Shown here: positions 61,565 through 64,000 of the stretch, in pieces
Position numbering within the stretch: the first letter of the stretch is position 1
Layout: every line of letters begins with the position of its first letter
DNA from: CAWJPW01 sp963844845
Lineage (GTDB): Bacteria > Acidobacteriota > Thermoanaerobaculia > Thermoanaerobaculales > Sulfomarinibacteraceae
Length of the DNA: 64,000 nt
Direction: 5' to 3'
NCBI GenBank assembly: GCA_963844845.1
Contig: CAWJPW010000003.1
Coordinates: forward strand, 372,001 to 436,000
Position numbers and translations under genes: made by a program
Notes under the pieces: generated by a model
What the model was told of the DNA's origin: nothing
The model's database searches: none
The model's input: only the letters and a program-made list of their open reading frames with translations

Positions 61565-63244
61565 TCAGGATACGGGGATCGGCGCCTGTGCCATCCCAGT
61601 GGTCCCGCTGCCGGCATCGTAGAGCGCCATGGCCACGGTGGCGGCGCCGGCCGGCCGGTCGAAGCGCATGGTGTAGGTGAAGGGCTGGTCGCCCACCTTG
61701 GCGGCGGCGCCGGTCGGCAGGTCGATGACCTGAGTCTTACGCTTGAGGTCCATGATCTGGCCGTCACCGTCGTAGACCGCCATGAGCACGCCGATCCTGG
61801 CCACCTCGCGATTGCCCTGGGGCAGGAAGGTGAGGCCCGCCGCCGGCGTGATGGCGGTGGCAGCCACCTCGGTACCAGCCTTCGTGCGGTGCGCGTCGAC
61901 CTGCACCGTGAGCGGGAGGGCGCCACCGCGCTTGGGCAGAGTGGCGGGCGAGGCAAGGGTCTCGGCGGTCACCGTCTCGGGGTCGAGGTCGTAGAGGCCG
62001 TCACGGAAGCTCACGTGGAGCCCCGGTCGGGTCACCTTCACCTTGATGGCGTGGTAGGCGCCGTCGTGCCCGTGCGGGGCGTCGAAGCCCAGCGAGTAGT
62101 ACGTCTTCATCTGCTCGCCGGCGGTGGTGAGCGCCGGGTTGATGCTGTTGGCGTTGAAGTAGGCGCCGCCGGTGCCGTCGGCCAGCGTGCGCGGCAGGCT
62201 CTCCCAGTCGGCCTCGGAGTCGCTGGGTCGCAGGCTGCCGACACTACCGCTCTCGGCCAGGGCGTAGGTCATGGGGTTGTCGAGACCCATGGCGTTGGCC
62301 ACGTAGACCCGGAAGCCGGTGGTATTGGCGAGCCGGATCATCTCGCCCCACACGGTGTTCACGTCCTCGCGGATGGAGGCGAGCACAGGATCGAAGCCGC
62401 GCCGGGTCGAGGGCGGATAAGTCTGCGGCTGGTCGTTGGCCAGTTGGCTGAGCTTGGGGTGCATGGTCATGTCGCCGGTCACCACCAGGCAGGCCTTGTT
62501 GCCCGGTACGGTGGCGTAGGCGCGGAAGATGTCCACCAGGCTGCGCATGAACATGTAGTAGACCTGCAGCGAGCGCTGGCCCAGTTCCCGCGCACTGAAG
62601 TTCTTCAGGGCATCGAACCGGAGAGAACCTGACGCCGAGGCGGTGGCGGGCACGCTGGCGCTCAGCACCGAGGTCCGCAGGGGGTCGGTGATGAGCGTGG
62701 TGTCGATATCGTGAGTGAGGCGGTGTGTGGGCTGCGTGAGCACGGCGTCGAGGGCCGAGAGCACGCGGTCGGTGTCGGTGGTGAACGGCTGCAGGATCTG
62801 CGACGACGTTCCCACAACGGTCACCGACCACTCCACCGCGTCGCTGCCCTGAGCGCTGACGTAGGCTTTGGCCGCCGCCACCGCGCGCTTGAGCCACGGC
62901 CGCTCGGTGAAGTTGAGGTCGAAGACGAAGGCCAGGTGACGCCGGTAGCGTAGGTCGCTGGCATCGGCCACGCTGGTCCCCGCCGGCAGGTGCACGGTGC
63001 CGTCCACCACGCGGGCGAAGTTGGTGACGGTGCGGCGTTGACCGTCCTCCCAGACCTCGAAGTCGCCCTTACTGAGGGTGCTGACCGGTTGGCCGCCGTC
63101 GGTGACCACGACGTCGACGTTGACGGTGTTCACCTCGACAACCCCTGCGAAGCTGCCGGGTTCCGCCGCCTGGGCGGGAGACACGAGCACTGCGCCCAGC
63201 ATCAGCGCGCAGCACTGCGAGAAGACTCGGGACACTCGCTGCAT
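61565..63244 (-). CDS. Exported VWFA-related protein
   Basis: 559 residues from ATG at 63244, six bases after GGGAGG. The signal peptide ends near SPAQAAEP. It has the Acidobacteria-type VWFA-related domain: VEVNTVNVDVVVTDGGQPVS, FEVWEDGQRRTVTNFARVVD and LAFVFDLNFTERPW, with later YSLGFDAPHG and FRDGLYDLDP segments. It is a paralogue of the first half of the protein at 21077-24286 (same opening block and same order of motifs), but lacks the GWxTD and later modules. Function unknown. Confidence 0.8.
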   Translation of the reverse strand: MQRVSRVFSQCCALMLGAVLVSPAQAAEPGSFAGVVEVNTVNVDVVVTDGGQPVSTLSKGDFEVWEDGQRRTVTNFARVVDGTVHLPAGTSVADASDLRYRRHLAFVFDLNFTERPWLKRAVAAAKAYVSAQGSDAVEWSVTVVGTSSQILQPFTTDTDRVLSALDAVLTQPTHRLTHDIDTTLITDPLRTSVLSASVPATASASGSLRFDALKNFSARELGQRSLQVYYMFMRSLVDIFRAYATVPGNKACLVVTGDMTMHPKLSQLANDQPQTYPPSTRRGFDPVLASIREDVNTVWGEMIRLANTTGFRVYVANAMGLDNPMTYALAESGSVGSLRPSDSEADWESLPRTLADGTGGAYFNANSINPALTTAGEQMKTYYSLGFDAPHGHDGAYHAIKVKVTRPGLHVSFRDGLYDLDPETVTAETLASPATLPKRGGALPLTVQVDAHRTKAGTEVAATAITPAAGLTFLPQGNREVARIGVLMAVYDGDGQIMDLKRKTQVIDLPTGAAAKVGDQPFTYTMRFDRPAGAATVAMALYDAGSGTTGMAQAPIPVS

Positions 63245-63361
63245 GATCATCCTCCCGTGGCTCCAAGTCGCCCGAGCCCGGTGTCCTCGGCCGGGGTCGC
63301 TCCGTCATCGGAAGTGGGCACCTCCCACAACCAGGCACGGTATTGGAGCCTTCCCGAAGGG

Positions 63362-63377
63362 ACGAAGCAAGCTTCGT
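63362..63377 (-). terminator. Short hairpin after the threonine aldolase gene
   Basis: ACGAAGC and GCTTCGT pair around AA, with a second small TCCC/GGGA hairpin next to it, 40-55 bases past the stop at 63417 on the minus strand. There is no strong T-tract, so termination is tentative. Confidence 0.4.
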
Positions 63378-63416
63378 ACCACGGCGTGCAGCGCGTCCTC
63401 GACGAGGCGCGCGGGC

Positions 63417-64000
63417 TCACACCGCCAGGAGTCGCCGCACCGCTGCCGCAGCCTTCTCCACGTCGGCCATGGTGATCTCGTAGTGGGTCACCATGCGGAT
63501 GCTGTCGGGCCCCAGGGCGTGCGCTCGAACCCCTTCGGTCTCCAGCCGAGCGGCGAGCTCGCGGGCGCTGAGGGCCGCATCCTTCGCGAGGTGAAGGAAG
63601 ACGATGTTCGTGTCCACCATGGCGGGGTCAAGCACCACGCCGGGCAGCTCGGCCAGGAGCTCGGCCAGTCGGCGGGCGGTCGCGTGATCCTCGGCCAGGC
63701 GGGGGAGCATCTCGTCGAAGGCCACCAGCCCGGCGGCGGCGAGGACCCCCGCCTGGCGCATCCCGCCCCCCAGCATCTTGCGGATGCGCCGCGCCTCGGT
63801 CATCGCCGCACGGTTGCCCACCAGCACGGACCCCACCGGCGCCGCGAGACCCTTGGAGAGGCAGAACATCACGGTGTCGCAGCCCTCGGCGAGGCGCGCC
63901 GGGGGCACGCCAAGGGCAGCCGCCGCGTTGTGGATGCGAGCCCCGTCCAGGTGCACCGGAAGCTGATGGCGCCGGGCCACCGCCACCAGCTCGGCCATCC
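63417..64000 (-). CDS. ltaE: Low-specificity threonine aldolase (5' end outside window)
   Basis: The visible 194 residues are the C-terminal part; the frame is open to the window end. PLP-enzyme motifs of the beta-eliminating/threonine aldolase family are seen: HLDGARIHNAAAALG, FCLSKGLAAPVGS with the PLP-binding Lys, GGGMRQAGVLAAAG, and the C-terminal VDTNIVFLHL and RMVTHYEIT. It cleaves L-threonine or L-allo-threonine to glycine and acetaldehyde. Confidence 0.9.
   Translation of the reverse strand, partial: MAELVAVARRHQLPVHLDGARIHNAAAALGVPPARLAEGCDTVMFCLSKGLAAPVGSVLVGNRAAMTEARRIRKMLGGGMRQAGVLAAAGLVAFDEMLPRLAEDHATARRLAELLAELPGVVLDPAMVDTNIVFLHLAKDAALSARELAARLETEGVRAHALGPDSIRMVTHYEITMADVEKAAAAVRRLLAV

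Overview
This 64 kb window is strongly GC-rich chromosomal DNA with short intergenic gaps and genes on both strands. Several traits suggest a Gram-negative member of the Acidobacteriota, perhaps the Thermoanaerobaculia/Holophagae side: two exported VWFA-related proteins of a type frequent in that phylum, futalosine-route menaquinone synthesis (MqnD), a DGFERGD-type motif in a secreted giant protein, and M16 peptidase pairs. This placement is inferred from gene content only; there is no rRNA or tRNA in the window.

Layout. 1-1.4 kb: the end of an HPr-kinase-like P-loop kinase, convergent with a small ORF that looks like a RiPP precursor. 1.4-8.6 kb: a 2390-residue secreted protein joining DUF11-like and SdrD-B-like modules to a gingipain-type peptidase. 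8.7-15.4 kb: a small Cys-rich protein, a soluble histidine kinase with an NtrC-type regulator, and an unusual PEP-synthase-like protein with receiver-like N-terminal domains. 15.7-19.5 kb: gdhA, then a DUF438 / DUF1858-DUF2249 gene pair behind a perfect Crp/Fnr-type palindrome. 19.4-26.8 kb: a polytopic membrane protein, a VWFA/GWxTD protein, a small exported protein and an exported papain-fold (C1) peptidase. 26.8-29.6 kb: mqnD, an Asp-type murA and holC. 30.5-39.2 kb: a large CPBP-type membrane protease, a UPF0173 hydrolase, a helical protein, a PspC operon and a POT transporter. 39.3-44.2 kb: a four-gene signalling operon (receiver, PhnD-like lipoprotein, membrane kinase, Hpt-receiver-diguanylate cyclase). 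44.3-50.7 kb: a DUF3187 protein, sppA, an unknown gene, hemF, a nitronate-monooxygenase-like protein and a hotdog protein. 51-54.8 kb: a four-helix-bundle (S23-like) insertion and an M16 peptidase pair. 54.9-64 kb: an alpha/beta hydrolase, coaX-pgsA, a 3-hydroxyacyl-CoA dehydrogenase with ackA, a TlpA-like protein, a second VWFA-related protein and the end of a threonine aldolase.

Most genes are housekeeping, envelope or signalling genes in short operons with 1-4 nt overlaps (GTGA/ATGA). The gene-free stretches at 29.6-30.5, 35.5-36.4 and 61.2-61.6 kb are not random spacer. They carry copies of at least two families of GC-rich dispersed repeats whose hairpin arms change in a compensatory way between copies. 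A further nested inverted repeat spans the start of the four-helix-bundle gene at 51 kb. The signals most worth following are the RiPP precursor with C-terminal serines beside an HprK-like kinase, these covarying repeats, and the Asp-containing MurA.
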